Shown here: positions 1 to 8,286 of the stretch, one piece after another
Layout: each line of letters begins with the position of its first letter
Numbering within the stretch: the stretch's first letter is position 1
NCBI GenBank assembly: GCA_947446025.1
Contig: CANFEY010000028.1
Location: 1-55,393, forward strand
Direction of reading: 5' to 3'
Source of the DNA: Bryobacterales bacterium
GTDB taxonomy: Bacteria > Acidobacteriota > Terriglobia > Bryobacterales > Bryobacteraceae
Length of the DNA: 55,393 nucleotides
Translations under genes and position numbers: made by a program
The notes under the pieces: model-generated
What the model saw: only the letters and a program-made list of their open reading frames with translations
Told to the model about the DNA's origin: nothing
Databases searched by the model: none

Positions 1-103
1 ATTTCAGGCACAAATTTGCCAGACGCGGACGATCCAAGGAAACCACCGGAAGGACTAGAGGGGGAGAAAGGCTTGCAATGAAAGACTTTACTGAACGAGC
101 AGG

Positions 104-181
<78 letters not shown>

Positions 182-229
182 GAGCTATGGTAGCGTACCG
201 GACGGTGGAGCGTCAATTTTTCGGTGAAT

Positions 230-823
230 TTAGAGCGCGACTTTGGTCAACGGGACACCCATGAGATTGTCCACGTAGGTCATCTCCAGGCGCGCCAGAG
301 AGTAGAAGGGGAACCCGACGAACTCGGCGGCACCGGGGGCGGGTTGTTGAACGATCACGCCCATGGCTACCACTTCGCCGCCGGCGGCTTCCACCAGGCT
401 GCGCATGGCGGCGAGTTTGGTCCCGGTTCGGTAGATATCGTCCACCAGAATCACCTTCTCTCCCGGCTCCAGCTCCAGGAACTCGCGGAAGTGCAGGGGT
501 CCATCGGCGCGGTCGCGCTCCGCCCAGTAGACCTTGCGCGCGCGCAGAGCTTCGGCGACGCCATAGGCTACCGGGAGCCCGCCGGTGGCGGGCGCGACGA
601 TGGACACGTTCGGCAGCAGTGCGCGGATGTCGGTGTTCGAACGCAGTTTGCGGCTCAGCGCCACGCTCAGGATGTTTGACACCTGAAAATCCTGCATGGT
701 CAGCGCCACCTGCAGGTATTCACTGGTTCGCATGCCGTTGGGATACTCAAAATAGCCGGAGCGCAAACCACCCGTGCGTCGCAGCAGGGCCAGGACTTCG
801 TCTTGCGTGGGGATCAGTTCCAT
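230..823 (-). CDS. pyrE: orotate phosphoribosyltransferase-like protein
   Basis: A 197-residue phosphoribosyltransferase. The PRPP-binding loop VILVDDIYRTGTK lies at residues 124-136, the two acidic residues and TGT expected of type I PRTases are present, and the overall length fits PyrE, which joins orotate to PRPP to make OMP in cytoplasmic pyrimidine synthesis. An in-frame GTG 27 codons upstream (base 904) would overlap the preceding gene by 76 bases. The ATG at 823 leaves a 5-base gap after that gene's stop, so it is preferred. It follows the glycosylphosphotransferase at 829-2250 on the same strand and may share its transcript. Another PRTase of similar size cannot be excluded because the orotate-specific loop was not compared. 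Confidence 0.8.
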   Translation of the reverse strand: MELIPTQDEVLALLRRTGGLRSGYFEYPNGMRTSEYLQVALTMQDFQVSNILSVALSRKLRSNTDIRALLPNVSIVAPATGGLPVAYGVAEALRARKVYWAERDRADGPLHFREFLELEPGEKVILVDDIYRTGTKLAAMRSLVEAAGGEVVAMGVIVQQPAPGAAEFVGFPFYSLARLEMTYVDNLMGVPLTKVAL

Positions 824-828
824 GTTTC

Positions 829-2250
829 TTAGTTGGCTCCGCGCCCGCTCAGCATGGGGGGGATGGTGAGGAAGATAATCTTCCAATCCAATGCGAGGGA
901 CCAATTGTCGATGTATTCCATATCCATCTTCATCCAGGTTTCAAAGTCCACGTCGTCGCGGCCGTTCACCGCCCACAGGCAGGTGAGACCGGGGCGCATG
1001 CGCAGGCGGCGGCGCTGCCAGCGCTTGTATTGGCTCACTTCTTCCGGCACCGCGGGACGCGGCCCCACCAGGGACATGTCCCCGCGCAACACGTTCCACA
1101 ACTGCGGCCACTCGTCGATGGAGAACTTGCGCAACCAGCGGCCCACCGGCGTCAGGCGCGGATCATTCGGAATCTTGATCGCCAGTTCGCGCTGGCTCAG
1201 GTGCTCCAGCGACGCGCGCATAGCCTCTGCGTTATCGCACATGGAGCGGAACTTGTAGAACACGAAGCGGCGTCCGTTGAGGCCGCAGCGTTCCTGCTTG
1301 AAGATCACCGGTCCCGGCGAAGTCACGCGGATCAGCAGGGCGATCAGCGCCATGACGGGGAACACCAGCACCAGGGCTGCGGAAGCGGCCAAAATGTCCG
1401 TGATGCGCTTGACCAGCAGCCGCAGTTCGTCGTGCGGGGTGGCGGAAAAGGTGATGAGCGGCGAGTTGCCCAAGCGCTCCAGGTGAACCCGGCTGTTCAC
1501 GTGCGGAAAGAAGTCGATGGCGATGCGCGTACGGACGCCTTCTTCGTCGCAGATGAGCAGCACTTCTTCGAGTTCAGCCAGCTTGCGGCTATCGGTGGCG
1601 AAAACGATCTCGTCGATGACGTGCTGGCGCAGCATCTCCGGCAGCGACGCGATGGGGTGTACCGGATAGGCGGACTCCAGCTGGATACTCGCCGGCGCGT
1701 CCGCAAGCCGGTCATCGGCGAAGAAGCCCCGCAGTTTGACGCCGTGCAGTTCCGCCGCCTCTTCAAACTGCCGACCCAGACGCTGCGCGGAACTCCCCAA
1801 ACCCACCACCATCACATAGTGCGGAGCCGCGAACTCGCGCCGCGCCATCCCCATGATGCGTGCGGCATTCAGACGGAACAAGGACAGCAGCACCCACGTG
1901 AACAGCAGAAACAAACCCACGAACGGACGGCTTAGGTTAAGCCTCCAGAAGTATTCGAACAGGACGACAGCCACCGCGCCGAAGAGACACTGGCGCAGGG
2001 CTTCCCGCAGGATGACGCGGGGGTGCATTCCGTCGATGCGGTCATAGACTTCCCACCAGGAGGCAATGGCCAGCCATGAGAACACAGACCATACCAATAG
2101 CGCTCCGCGCACGCGGCCCGGCATGAAGAAGTTGTTTTCAAGCTGGATGTGCGTGCGGGCCCAATAGGCCAGTTGAAATCCGAGCGCGATAAGGACTAGG
2201 TCCGACGCGCCGTACAGGATCCGTACTCGTCTGTGGTGACCTGGGAACAC
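829..2250 (-). CDS. exopolysaccharide biosynthesis polyprenyl glycosylphosphotransferase
   Basis: A 473-residue membrane enzyme of the WcaJ / PssY type that transfers a sugar-1-phosphate to undecaprenyl phosphate, the first committed step of an exopolysaccharide repeat unit. The N-terminal third has about four hydrophobic segments, followed by a soluble nucleotide-binding-like region with VVGLGSS near residue 150. A further membrane segment near 285 precedes the bacterial sugar-transferase domain, with PGPVIFKQERCG and FYKFRSM in the order typical of the family, then SLVGPRPAVPEE and MRPGLTCLW. Translation starts at a GTG. TATCCT lies 9 bases upstream (2260-2265 on the minus strand), implying a very short leader. 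Sugar specificity cannot be read from sequence. Confidence 0.9.
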   Translation of the reverse strand: MFPGHHRRVRILYGASDLVLIALGFQLAYWARTHIQLENNFFMPGRVRGALLVWSVFSWLAIASWWEVYDRIDGMHPRVILREALRQCLFGAVAVVLFEYFWRLNLSRPFVGLFLLFTWVLLSLFRLNAARIMGMARREFAAPHYVMVVGLGSSAQRLGRQFEEAAELHGVKLRGFFADDRLADAPASIQLESAYPVHPIASLPEMLRQHVIDEIVFATDSRKLAELEEVLLICDEEGVRTRIAIDFFPHVNSRVHLERLGNSPLITFSATPHDELRLLVKRITDILAASAALVLVFPVMALIALLIRVTSPGPVIFKQERCGLNGRRFVFYKFRSMCDNAEAMRASLEHLSQRELAIKIPNDPRLTPVGRWLRKFSIDEWPQLWNVLRGDMSLVGPRPAVPEEVSQYKRWQRRRLRMRPGLTCLWAVNGRDDVDFETWMKMDMEYIDNWSLALDWKIIFLTIPPMLSGRGAN

Positions 2251-2279
2251 TCACCCAACAGGATAGCGGATGGGAAGCG

Positions 2280-2897
2280 TTAGGGGCGGGCTTCCACGGC
2301 CCACACCGCGCCATCGCGCAGCCGGACCGTGCCGGACGACTGGACAGACGCCTGAGGAGAGGCGCGGTATTGGTAGATCTCCACGATGTGGCCGTCCTCA
2401 TACATGGTGATGCGGGCGGATGGATTGCCCAGCGCCAGCACCGAGTCTCGCACCATGCCGTTGTGGATTCCCGCGAGGTCGACGCTGGAGGGGATGGGAG
2501 GCGGGTCGGCGGGCATCACCGAGGACATCACCGGCGGCACGCTCACGCTGCGCGGCTTGCTGGGCTTCGCCGCCACGCGCTTTGGGGGAGGTGGCGGAAC
2601 GTTGTTCATTTCCGCCTTAGGTACGCCGGCGCTGACTTGAAGCAGCGGTGCGGCCGGAGCGGATTTAGACTGCTTGGGTTCGCTCTTCGCCGCCTTGCCG
2701 CTTTTTGCTTCCGTGTCGCTTTTAGCTGCCGTCTCCAGAACTTTGCCGGTCTTGCGGAGGCTGGCGTTGATTCCGTCGCTGACCTTTTTGCCAGCAGCAC
2801 TGCCGATGGTGGTGCCGGCAATCGCGGCTCCGCTTTCCAGCATCGACTGGCCGCTGGCCGCTACACACAGGATGGCAAAGGTGAAAAGCTTCCGCAT
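2280..2897 (-). CDS. secreted low-complexity protein of unknown function
   Basis: A 205-residue protein with an N-terminal signal peptide (MRKLFTFAILCVAASG, cleavage near residue 17) and then a glycine/alanine-rich segment that could span or insert in a membrane. A Lys/Ser/Ala-rich linker (about 60-90) and a proline-rich stretch around PPPPPKR follow. The C-terminal 75 residues look globular: GNPSARITMYEDGHIVEIYQY resembles the SmpA/BamE-like or small lipoprotein folds in which a conserved GxP precedes short beta strands, but this is only a resemblance. It sits 29 bases upstream of the glycosylphosphotransferase gene on the same strand. No function is assigned. Confidence 0.7.
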   Translation of the reverse strand: MRKLFTFAILCVAASGQSMLESGAAIAGTTIGSAAGKKVSDGINASLRKTGKVLETAAKSDTEAKSGKAAKSEPKQSKSAPAAPLLQVSAGVPKAEMNNVPPPPPKRVAAKPSKPRSVSVPPVMSSVMPADPPPIPSSVDLAGIHNGMVRDSVLALGNPSARITMYEDGHIVEIYQYRASPQASVQSSGTVRLRDGAVWAVEARP

Positions 2898-2969
2898 AAA
2901 GAGACTTCTGGCCCATACTACCAGCCGGGGCCCCCCTCTACGACCGGGGATTCACCTTAGTTGAGGGGG

Positions 2970-3467
2970 TCAGTTCGTATGCGGAAGGTGAATCGACATG
3001 AGGACCAACACCCCCTCGATCTTGCTAAACCAGTGCGGCGTCTTCTCCGGGACCATGATGAAGTCGCCCTTGCCGACGGCGCGGGAGTTCCCGCCCTCAA
3101 TCGACGGGCCGGTCCAGTTGTCGCCGGTCTTGGTTGCGCCCGGCATGGTCCCGCCGGTGACGAGGGTGCCCGAGCCTTCAACGACGTAGAACATTTCCGC
3201 CTCGGTGTCATGCTGCGAAGCGGTGCCCACGGAGGCGCGGTATTCGAGGTTGGCCTGGTAAGGCGCGAGCCGCAGGATGTTCTGGTTCACAATCGCCTGG
3301 CCGTCCTTGCGGTCATTCTTGGCCTTGGCGATCATGGCCTGCACGTCGGCGGCGGAGGCGAATTCTTTGGGTGGCTGGGGCGCGGCTTTGCCTTTGCCCG
3401 CGGGCTGCTGGGCCGTAAGCAGCACGGCGGCGAGCGTAAGGGCGAGAGATAGATTGAAGAGTCGCAT
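2970..3467 (-). CDS. secreted cupin-domain protein
   Basis: A 165-residue exported protein with a signal peptide (LFNLSLALTLAAVLLTAQQ) followed by a short basic/proline linker and one cupin barrel. Cupin motif 1 is recognisable around HDTEAEMFYVVEGSGTLVTGG, with His and Glu as likely metal ligands, and motif 2 around GDFIMVPEKTPHWF with its His. The family is functionally diverse (dioxygenases, isomerases, binding proteins), so no substrate is given. Two in-frame ATG codons exist. The second (3467) lies 7 bases after TAGCAT (3475-3480), the leaderless arrangement seen at several genes in this window, so it is preferred over 3476. Divergent from the antitoxin remnant at 3532. Confidence 0.8.
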   Translation of the reverse strand: MRLFNLSLALTLAAVLLTAQQPAGKGKAAPQPPKEFASAADVQAMIAKAKNDRKDGQAIVNQNILRLAPYQANLEYRASVGTASQHDTEAEMFYVVEGSGTLVTGGTMPGATKTGDNWTGPSIEGGNSRAVGKGDFIMVPEKTPHWFSKIEGVLVLMSIHLPHTN

Positions 3468-3519
3468 GGGGATCATGCTAGCATACTTTCGTCCTAGCAG
3501 GAATCGTCCGCTTTCATGC

Positions 3520-3525
3520 TATCAT
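3520..3525 (+). promoter_or_regulatory. -10 element (TATCAT) six bases before an ATG
   Basis: TATCAT followed by six bases and the ATG at 3532. With the usual 6-8 base spacing from the -10 box to the first transcribed base, transcription would begin at the start codon, giving a leaderless mRNA. No convincing -35 hexamer is visible. The same hexamer and spacing recur at 18252 and 34731. Confidence 0.45.
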
Positions 3526-3531
3526 GCCGTC

Positions 3532-3811
3532 ATGAAAAGCGAAGTCAAGACCATCGGCAGCAGCGGACAGATCTCCTTGGGCAAGCAGTGGGCGGGCCGC
3601 ACGGTAGTGGTGGATGAACTGGAGCCCGGCGTGTGGTCGATCAAAACCGCGCAAGTGATCCCTGACAATGAACTGGTTGCACACGCCGGAGGCCATACGC
3701 GCGCTGGACGCAGCTATCGCATGGTCAGAGAAGAATCCCACTCGCGAGTCTGACTTGGACGTGCTTGAGAAGAAGCTCAAGGCTCATCTGAAGAAACGGA
3801 AGCCCGCGTGA
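3532..3811 (+). pseudogene. AbrB-like antitoxin, frameshifted
   Basis: The first ~43 codons encode an AbrB/SpoVT-type swapped-hairpin N-terminus (MKSEVKTIGSSGQISLGKQ, then a WSIK strand), the DNA-binding part of many type II antitoxins. Reading from 3532 then runs into an unrelated tail and stops at 3753. In the +1 frame the coding sense resumes at once from about 3673 (LHTPEAIRALDAA, then TRESDLDVLEKKLKAHLKK) and ends in a TGA at 3809-3811 that overlaps the toxin's GTG. One base therefore separates two halves of what looks like a single ~92-residue antitoxin. A real mutation or an assembly error near 3668-3674 both fit. Confidence 0.6.
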
Positions 3812-3975
3812 AACGGGTCTGCCTGGACATTAACGATCCAGTGTTTCTGACTGCCTGGTTCGCGCTGCCCGCAAGTGAGTCCCAGCGGGTCTTGGACATG
3901 CTTCGCAAAATTGGCCAGCTTTCCTGGGAGCAATTGTACGCGGATCGCGGATTGCGCTGGGAGGCAGTGATCTTG
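3808..3975 (+). pseudogene. RelE/ParE-like toxin, C-terminally truncated
   Basis: Begins at a GTG that overlaps the antitoxin's stop (GTGA), the usual coupling of an antitoxin-toxin pair. About 55 residues resemble small toxins paired with AbrB-like antitoxins: an N-terminal strand MKRVCLDINDP, a helix around FALPASESQRVLDMLRKI, and LYADRGLRWEAVI. The RelE-type beta-sheet core that should follow is missing. Past about base 3975 the frame stays open to 4122, but the protein sequence loses all resemblance, and the minus strand carries a better coding signal. The toxin is therefore probably inactive. Family assignment rests on motif memory, not a search. Confidence 0.5.
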
Positions 3976-4385
3976 CCAATGATCGCCGTCCCTGTAATTC
4001 CCCTCAATCGTGCCGTGAAACCGGATGCTGGTTCCTGCCGCTACTTGCTTCCACTTTTCAGCCGAGGATGGCTCAGGGTAGGCGTGGATAGTTGGAAGCA
4101 GCCCATCGATCTTAAACTTTAGTTTCTCCGGGCGCTCCGCAGACCCCTTCTCAATGCCCTCGAAGACGGCTTCCCACTCAACGTCACCGCCGAAGCGCCG
4201 CAACACCTCCCAGTCTCCAGCAACCGGCCCGCCGTAGGTGAGGTCACTGAAGCCGGGGGAGGGCACCTGTTTTGCGCCGTCCGATGGCTTGCCGGCATCG
4301 GTGCCGGTGAACTCAAACAGTGCAGAACTGAATGCCACAGCGCTACGTCGCCATTCGGGAATTGGGGCGGCCTTACCCTTTGCCT
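3975..4385 (-). pseudogene. fragment of an unrecognised protein
   Basis: On the minus strand an open frame runs through this stretch with protein-like composition: a Trp/Glu-rich part (DWEVLRRFGGDVEWEAVFEG) followed by KLKFKIDGLLPTIHAY and GTSIRFHGTIEGNYRDG, whose alternating strands could belong to an OB-like domain. Its start and its continuation past 3975 both lie in sequence that reads better as other genes (coiled-coil protein, toxin). I therefore regard it as an internal fragment stranded between two breakpoints. Function is unknown, and it may not be expressed. Confidence 0.3.
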
Positions 4386-4705
4386 GTTTGCCGGACTGTT
4401 GCGACAGCGTCGAACTACGCTCCGAACTACGCTCCGAGGTCAAGCAGGATAGGCACAACGTAGAGACCCGCCTGCTCGGCACTATCCATCAAACGGACGA
4501 TCGCCTCCTCGGTAAGATGCAGGCGCTAGAAGAACGGCTCGTCGAAAAGATGCGCGACATGCAGACGGAACTGCTGCGGGCATTCCACGATTGGGCGCGC
4601 AGCATGGAAACACGCACGCGTGTTCTTCCGCTGATCGATGAACGGCTCGGAATCCTTGAAGACCGGGGCAGCAAGCTGGAACGCGGGGAACATCCCCTGC
4701 ATTAA
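4238..4705 (+). CDS. coiled-coil protein, probably 5'-truncated
   Basis: The last ~100 residues are a long charged helix: ETRLLGTIHQTDDRLLGKMQ, EERLVEKMRDMQTELLRAF, then METRTRVLPLIDERLGILEDR, with heptad-like leucines, ending in a short Lys/Arg tail. Similar short coiled-coil proteins of unknown role recur in Acidobacteriota genomes. The first ~55 residues of this frame overlap the minus-strand fragment and look non-native, so the original 5' end is probably lost. A tandem of the 11-base unit CTCCGAACTAC occurs in the region 4418-4440 at the join. A start within the coiled coil, for example the ATG at about 4517, would leave about 62 residues. Confidence 0.45.
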   Translation: MRSLKPGEGTCFAPSDGLPASVPVNSNSAELNATALRRHSGIGAALPFACLPDCCDSVELRSELRSEVKQDRHNVETRLLGTIHQTDDRLLGKMQALEERLVEKMRDMQTELLRAFHDWARSMETRTRVLPLIDERLGILEDRGSKLERGEHPLH

Positions 4706-4708
4706 ACG

Positions 4709-5749
4709 CTACTCGCCGACGCCGGAGATTTTCACTAGCGGCTTGGAGTGATGCTCTTCGCTCACCGGGCTCTTCAGCGTCTGCGGGTTGCGCCAGGAAT
4801 CGAAATACGAAATCTGGTGGACGCAGCTGACGGTGCAGAGCGGAGCGCACGCCTTCTCCGTGTTGTACTCGCGCGCGATGTCCGCCAGCGTGTACTTCTC
4901 GAGTGAGATGCCCGGATAGCCGCGCTGCTGCGAGCAGTAATGCACCAGCCCGTCCTCGCAAATGTACATATAGCGGGCGCCGGCGCGGCACTTCCAATCG
5001 TTGGGCTGGCCGGCGGCAATGGCGTCTTGGAAGCCGTTGAAGCGGGCGAAATTGCGCTTCTCCATCGCTTTCATCTCGTGGTAGACACTGCGCTCTTGGT
5101 CTCCCAAGGGACGCAATTGGCCGTCGCCATCGTGAATGATGCCGACCGTGGCGGAGAAGCCCAGCTCAATGGCGCGCCGTCCGACTACAAGCGCGTCATT
5201 CGGATTGTGGATGCCGCCGCCGACTACACTATTGATGTTCACGTGGAACTCGGCATGCTCGGCCAGCATCTGCAGTTTCTTGTCGAGGACCTTGAGGCTC
5301 TTCTTCGACACATCGTCGGGCATCACGTTGTCGATGGAAATCTGTAGGTGATCGAGCCCGGCGCGGTTCAAGCGCTGGATGCGGTCGGGCATCAGGTTGT
5401 AGCCGTTGGTGATCATGCCGGCGATACGGCCTCGGCTGCGGACCGTGGAAATCAGCACGTCCAGATCGGGGTGCAGCAGCGGTTCGCCGCCGGAGAAAGT
5501 GATCACCTGGGTACCCAGATCGGCCAGGTGGTTGAGGCGCGCCACCATGGTTTCCGTCGGGACAGGCTTCGAGTAGTCGTCGTACTCGTTACAATACGTA
5601 CACGACAAGTTGCAGCGGCGGATCGGGATGATGTGGGCCATGATCGGGTGGGCTGTGGAAATAGCTCCCCCGGCGATCATTTTTAGCTCGCGCATCCGGC
5701 GGGTGAACGCACCGAGACCGCGCCGCAATCGAAAAGCCGTATCTGGCAT
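4709..5749 (-). CDS. radical SAM protein with C-terminal cysteine cluster
   Basis: A 346-residue radical SAM enzyme. The CxxxCxxC cluster motif CNLSCTYC is at residues 46-53, and FSGGEPLLHP (SAM-binding GGE) is near 86-95. A typical ITNGYN strand follows, then ISID and a C-terminal part with extra cysteines (WKCRAG, YICEDG, HYC, CAPLCTVSC) that resembles a SPASM / twitch region holding auxiliary Fe-S clusters. Such proteins modify peptides or carry out cofactor chemistry; the substrate is unknown. The ATG at 5749 is supported by TAATAA seven bases upstream (5757-5762). The open frame continues upstream but opposes the divergent gene. The start shares the tetramer CATG with the plus-strand gene at 5748. 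Confidence 0.85.
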   Translation of the reverse strand: MPDTAFRLRRGLGAFTRRMRELKMIAGGAISTAHPIMAHIIPIRRCNLSCTYCNEYDDYSKPVPTETMVARLNHLADLGTQVITFSGGEPLLHPDLDVLISTVRSRGRIAGMITNGYNLMPDRIQRLNRAGLDHLQISIDNVMPDDVSKKSLKVLDKKLQMLAEHAEFHVNINSVVGGGIHNPNDALVVGRRAIELGFSATVGIIHDGDGQLRPLGDQERSVYHEMKAMEKRNFARFNGFQDAIAAGQPNDWKCRAGARYMYICEDGLVHYCSQQRGYPGISLEKYTLADIAREYNTEKACAPLCTVSCVHQISYFDSWRNPQTLKSPVSEEHHSKPLVKISGVGE

Positions 5750-7121
5750 GGATTCTTTATTAAAACATGTTGCAAGGTGGTCTTGCATTCTGGCGGTGCT
5801 GGGGCTGGGGCTCGCCGGACTGCACCGGAGCCTGTGGCTGGACGAAGCGTGGGTGGCTAACTCGCTACGGGCCAGGTCTTTAGGGGAAATGTTCTGGGGA
5901 GGAGAATGGCTCCAAACCAGCCCGCCTTTATTCCTATTGACGGCGCGCGCGGCGGTGGCCGTGTTCGGTTTGTCTACGGAGAGTCTGCGGGCGGTGCCGT
6001 TGCTGTTTGCGCTGCTGGCGGCTGTGGCGATGCTGGGAGCGGCTCGGAAGGTGGCTCCGGCGTGGGCGGCTCTGGCTGCAGCGGCACTGCTTTTCCCCGG
6101 CGTCGCCGTGGAATACTTCGGCTCCTTCAAGCAGTACGGAGCCGAGGCCGCCGCGGTCGCCGTGGTGCTGTGGGCCACCGCCGAATACCAGCGGGTCGGC
6201 TTCGCCCGGTACTGCGCGCTGGTGACCGGGCTGCTGGCTCTGTCCTACCCGCTGGCGTTCCTGCTCCCCGGCCTGGTCTTGTGGATCTGCGCGATGGAAG
6301 GCCCGCGCCGCGCTGCCGTGCTCGCCGCAAGTTGCGCCGCGATGTTAGCGGGATTGTACTGGTTCTTCATCCGCCCCAACGTGGAACCGAGCCTGTGGCA
6401 ATACTGGGGGACCGCCAGCTATAGCCCTGGACTGTGGCTGTGGACCGGAGCCGCCGTGGTCCTAGGGGTCCGGGCTGCGATGGCCAAGAAGACATTCGAG
6501 CTGGCCTGCTTACTCCCCTGCGCTCTACTGATCGCGGCCGAACTCACCGGCTGGTACCCTGCGAGTCCGCGCATGACGCTTTTCGTGCGGCCCTGCTTCA
6601 TCCTTGCCGTGGTGATGTTCGTGAACGAGCAGGTCTCCTGGCGATGGCTGCCAGCGCTAGCCGTGCCACTGGCGGTCACGGCTGTATTCAACTATCGCAG
6701 TGAACCTTTTGAGGACTATACGGCGGCCGTTTCCTACTTGCGCGCGCATCTCGCCCCTGAAGACCTGCTGCTGGTTCATCCCGATGCCCGCCAGGGGTTG
6801 CTGCTCTACTCGGCGATCTCCGGTTGGGATTCGCCTGCGCGGTATGCGGCAACGGGCTGGCCCTGCTGCGCCCGGGGCCGCACGCCAGTGAAGTCTACGG
6901 AAGCGGCGGTGCGCGCCGACTTGGCGAAGCTCCTCCCCGCCGAATTCCACGGGCGGGTATGGCTCTTCTATGCCAACCGTCCGCTGCACTGGGACTACAT
7001 CGGCATCAACGAAGGCGAGCTGTGGCGCCAGATCGTCTGGGACCGCGGATGCCCGCCAGTGGAGTATGTTGCGCTGCCGAATTTGGTGATCAGTCCGATG
7101 CAGTGCGGAGGCAAGAAGTGA
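5748..7121 (+). CDS. polytopic membrane protein, GT39/ArnT-like glycosyltransferase
   Basis: A 457-residue membrane protein with roughly ten hydrophobic segments. After the first segment comes SLWLDEAWVANSL. An acidic residue after transmembrane segment 1 (here DE in LDEAW) is characteristic of GT-C / ArnT-PMT family glycosyltransferases, which use polyprenyl-phosphate sugars on the outer face of the inner membrane. The C-terminal ~110 residues are soluble. Acceptor and donor are unknown. ATG 5748 is the first start after the upstream stop context and keeps the N-terminal membrane segment, but no ribosome binding site is seen. A GTG at 5796 would lose part of that segment. Divergent from the radical SAM gene. 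Confidence 0.75.
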   Translation: MDSLLKHVARWSCILAVLGLGLAGLHRSLWLDEAWVANSLRARSLGEMFWGGEWLQTSPPLFLLTARAAVAVFGLSTESLRAVPLLFALLAAVAMLGAARKVAPAWAALAAAALLFPGVAVEYFGSFKQYGAEAAAVAVVLWATAEYQRVGFARYCALVTGLLALSYPLAFLLPGLVLWICAMEGPRRAAVLAASCAAMLAGLYWFFIRPNVEPSLWQYWGTASYSPGLWLWTGAAVVLGVRAAMAKKTFELACLLPCALLIAAELTGWYPASPRMTLFVRPCFILAVVMFVNEQVSWRWLPALAVPLAVTAVFNYRSEPFEDYTAAVSYLRAHLAPEDLLLVHPDARQGLLLYSAISGWDSPARYAATGWPCCARGRTPVKSTEAAVRADLAKLLPAEFHGRVWLFYANRPLHWDYIGINEGELWRQIVWDRGCPPVEYVALPNLVISPMQCGGKK

Positions 7122-7460
7122 GCCGACCCTTTCTCACAGCACAGTGGCGCTGGCTGGCAATGGTGAATTTACGTCGCACTCCCCATGCGCCACGGTACCG
7201 AAGCGCCCGGCCGCGTCCGGTACGATTGCAAGCTCAGAGGCCGCTGGAACCACCTGGCCGGGACGGTTCCACGCTTGAGTACAAAGTTAAACACCCGCGC
7301 TGGAAGGTGTGGAACGCAGACCACGTGAACGTGAATTGCGGCGCACGGCGCTGTATGGGGACGCTCTTGCGGATTGCCTCGCCAGGCCTCCGGCATCGGC
7401 CTTCGTAGCGGATGGCTCGGCCATCGCGGTTCATCGCCCAGTCCAGCTGTAGTCGTGGTG
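7122..7460 (+). other. intergenic stretch with a possible gene remnant
   Basis: No complete gene is seen. On the plus strand, after a TAA near 7291, a frame stays open to a TAG at about 7450 and ends with coding-like sequence (RRTALYGDALADCLARPPA, then FVADGSAIAVHRPVQL), about 46 residues from the first GTG. It has no usable ribosome binding site and no partner gene, and I do not recognise it. It may be the 3' end of a lost gene. Confidence 0.25.
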
Positions 7461-7466
7461 TAATTA
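7461..7466 (+). promoter_or_regulatory. -10-like element (TAATTA) five bases before an ATG
   Basis: TAATTA lies at 7461-7466, five bases before the ATG at 7472, in an AT-rich island (TGTAATTAATCTC) within GC-rich DNA. It helps to choose 7472 over the earlier in-frame start at 7412, which would put a long hydrophilic extension before the signal peptide. Confidence 0.4.
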
Positions 7467-7471
7467 ATCTC

Positions 7472-8272
7472 ATGCGTACCCTTTGTCTTGCGCTTTTACT
7501 GTTTGCGACCTCCGGCCACGCGCAGTGGCTGAACCAGCCCACGCCCGGCGCGCCGCGTACCAAAGACGGCAAGGTGAACATGACCGGACCGGTGCAGCGC
7601 GTCAGCGGCAAGCCCGACCTCTCCGGCATCTGGCAAGTGCCGGGCGACGCGCGCGCGCCTGGGGGCTTGTTCGGGATCGGCGAATCGGAAAACTCAAAGT
7701 ACTTCCGCGATGTGCTCTCGGATTTCACTCCGGCTAACTCGCCCCTGACGCCGCTGGGCGCGGAACTCTTCGCCAAGAACTCAGCGTTCAGCGGCTCCGC
7801 ACAGGGGCTCAACTGCCTGCCCGACGGAGTGCCGCACGCTGACGTGCTGCCGGAGCCGTTCAAGATCATGAATTCCCCCGGCGTGGTTTTGATTCTGTAC
7901 GAAGTGGAGACCACCTTCCGGCAGATTTTCATGGACGGCCGCAAGCTGCCCGTGGACCCATCGCCCACCTGGAACGGATATTCGGTAGGAAGGTGGGAAG
8001 GCGACACGCTGGTGATCGATACCGCGGGCTTCAACGACCGCGGCTGGCTGGACGCGCGCGGGCACGGCCATAGCGAGGAGATGCGCGTGGAAGAACGCTT
8101 CCGGCGGCGCGACTTCGGGCACCTGGAGCTGGCGGTCACAATCACCGATCCTAAGGTATTCACCAAGCCGGTCTCATTCCGCGTGGTGGCCGAGCTGTTG
8201 CCCGACACCGATGTATTCGAGCACTACTGCGTGGAGAATGAGAGGGACGCCCACCATCAGCCAGGGCGCTGA
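7472..8272 (+). CDS. secreted protein of a Solibacter-expanded family
   Basis: A 266-residue exported protein. The signal peptide MRTLCLALLLFATSGHAQ cleaves near residue 18. KPDLSGIWQVPGD follows and recurs at the N-terminus of many paralogous secreted proteins in Solibacter-type genomes. The middle contains CLPDGVPHADVLPEPFKI and the C-terminal half GRWEGDTLVIDTAGFNDRGW, then HSEEMRVEERFRR, all conserved in this family as I remember it. The predicted fold is mostly beta. Molecular function is unknown. The gene stands alone, convergent with the esterase at 8287, with 14 bases between stops. Confidence 0.75.
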   Translation: MRTLCLALLLFATSGHAQWLNQPTPGAPRTKDGKVNMTGPVQRVSGKPDLSGIWQVPGDARAPGGLFGIGESENSKYFRDVLSDFTPANSPLTPLGAELFAKNSAFSGSAQGLNCLPDGVPHADVLPEPFKIMNSPGVVLILYEVETTFRQIFMDGRKLPVDPSPTWNGYSVGRWEGDTLVIDTAGFNDRGWLDARGHGHSEEMRVEERFRRRDFGHLELAVTITDPKVFTKPVSFRVVAELLPDTDVFEHYCVENERDAHHQPGR

Positions 8273-8286
8273 TGACGTAGGGCGCA

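Noticed and set aside
224-1935. Long plus-strand frames over the phosphoribosyltransferase and glycosylphosphotransferase genes
   Set aside because: High GC gives long opposite frames. Their proteins are low-complexity (His/Arg/Gln-rich), with no motif, while the minus-strand genes show clear family motifs.
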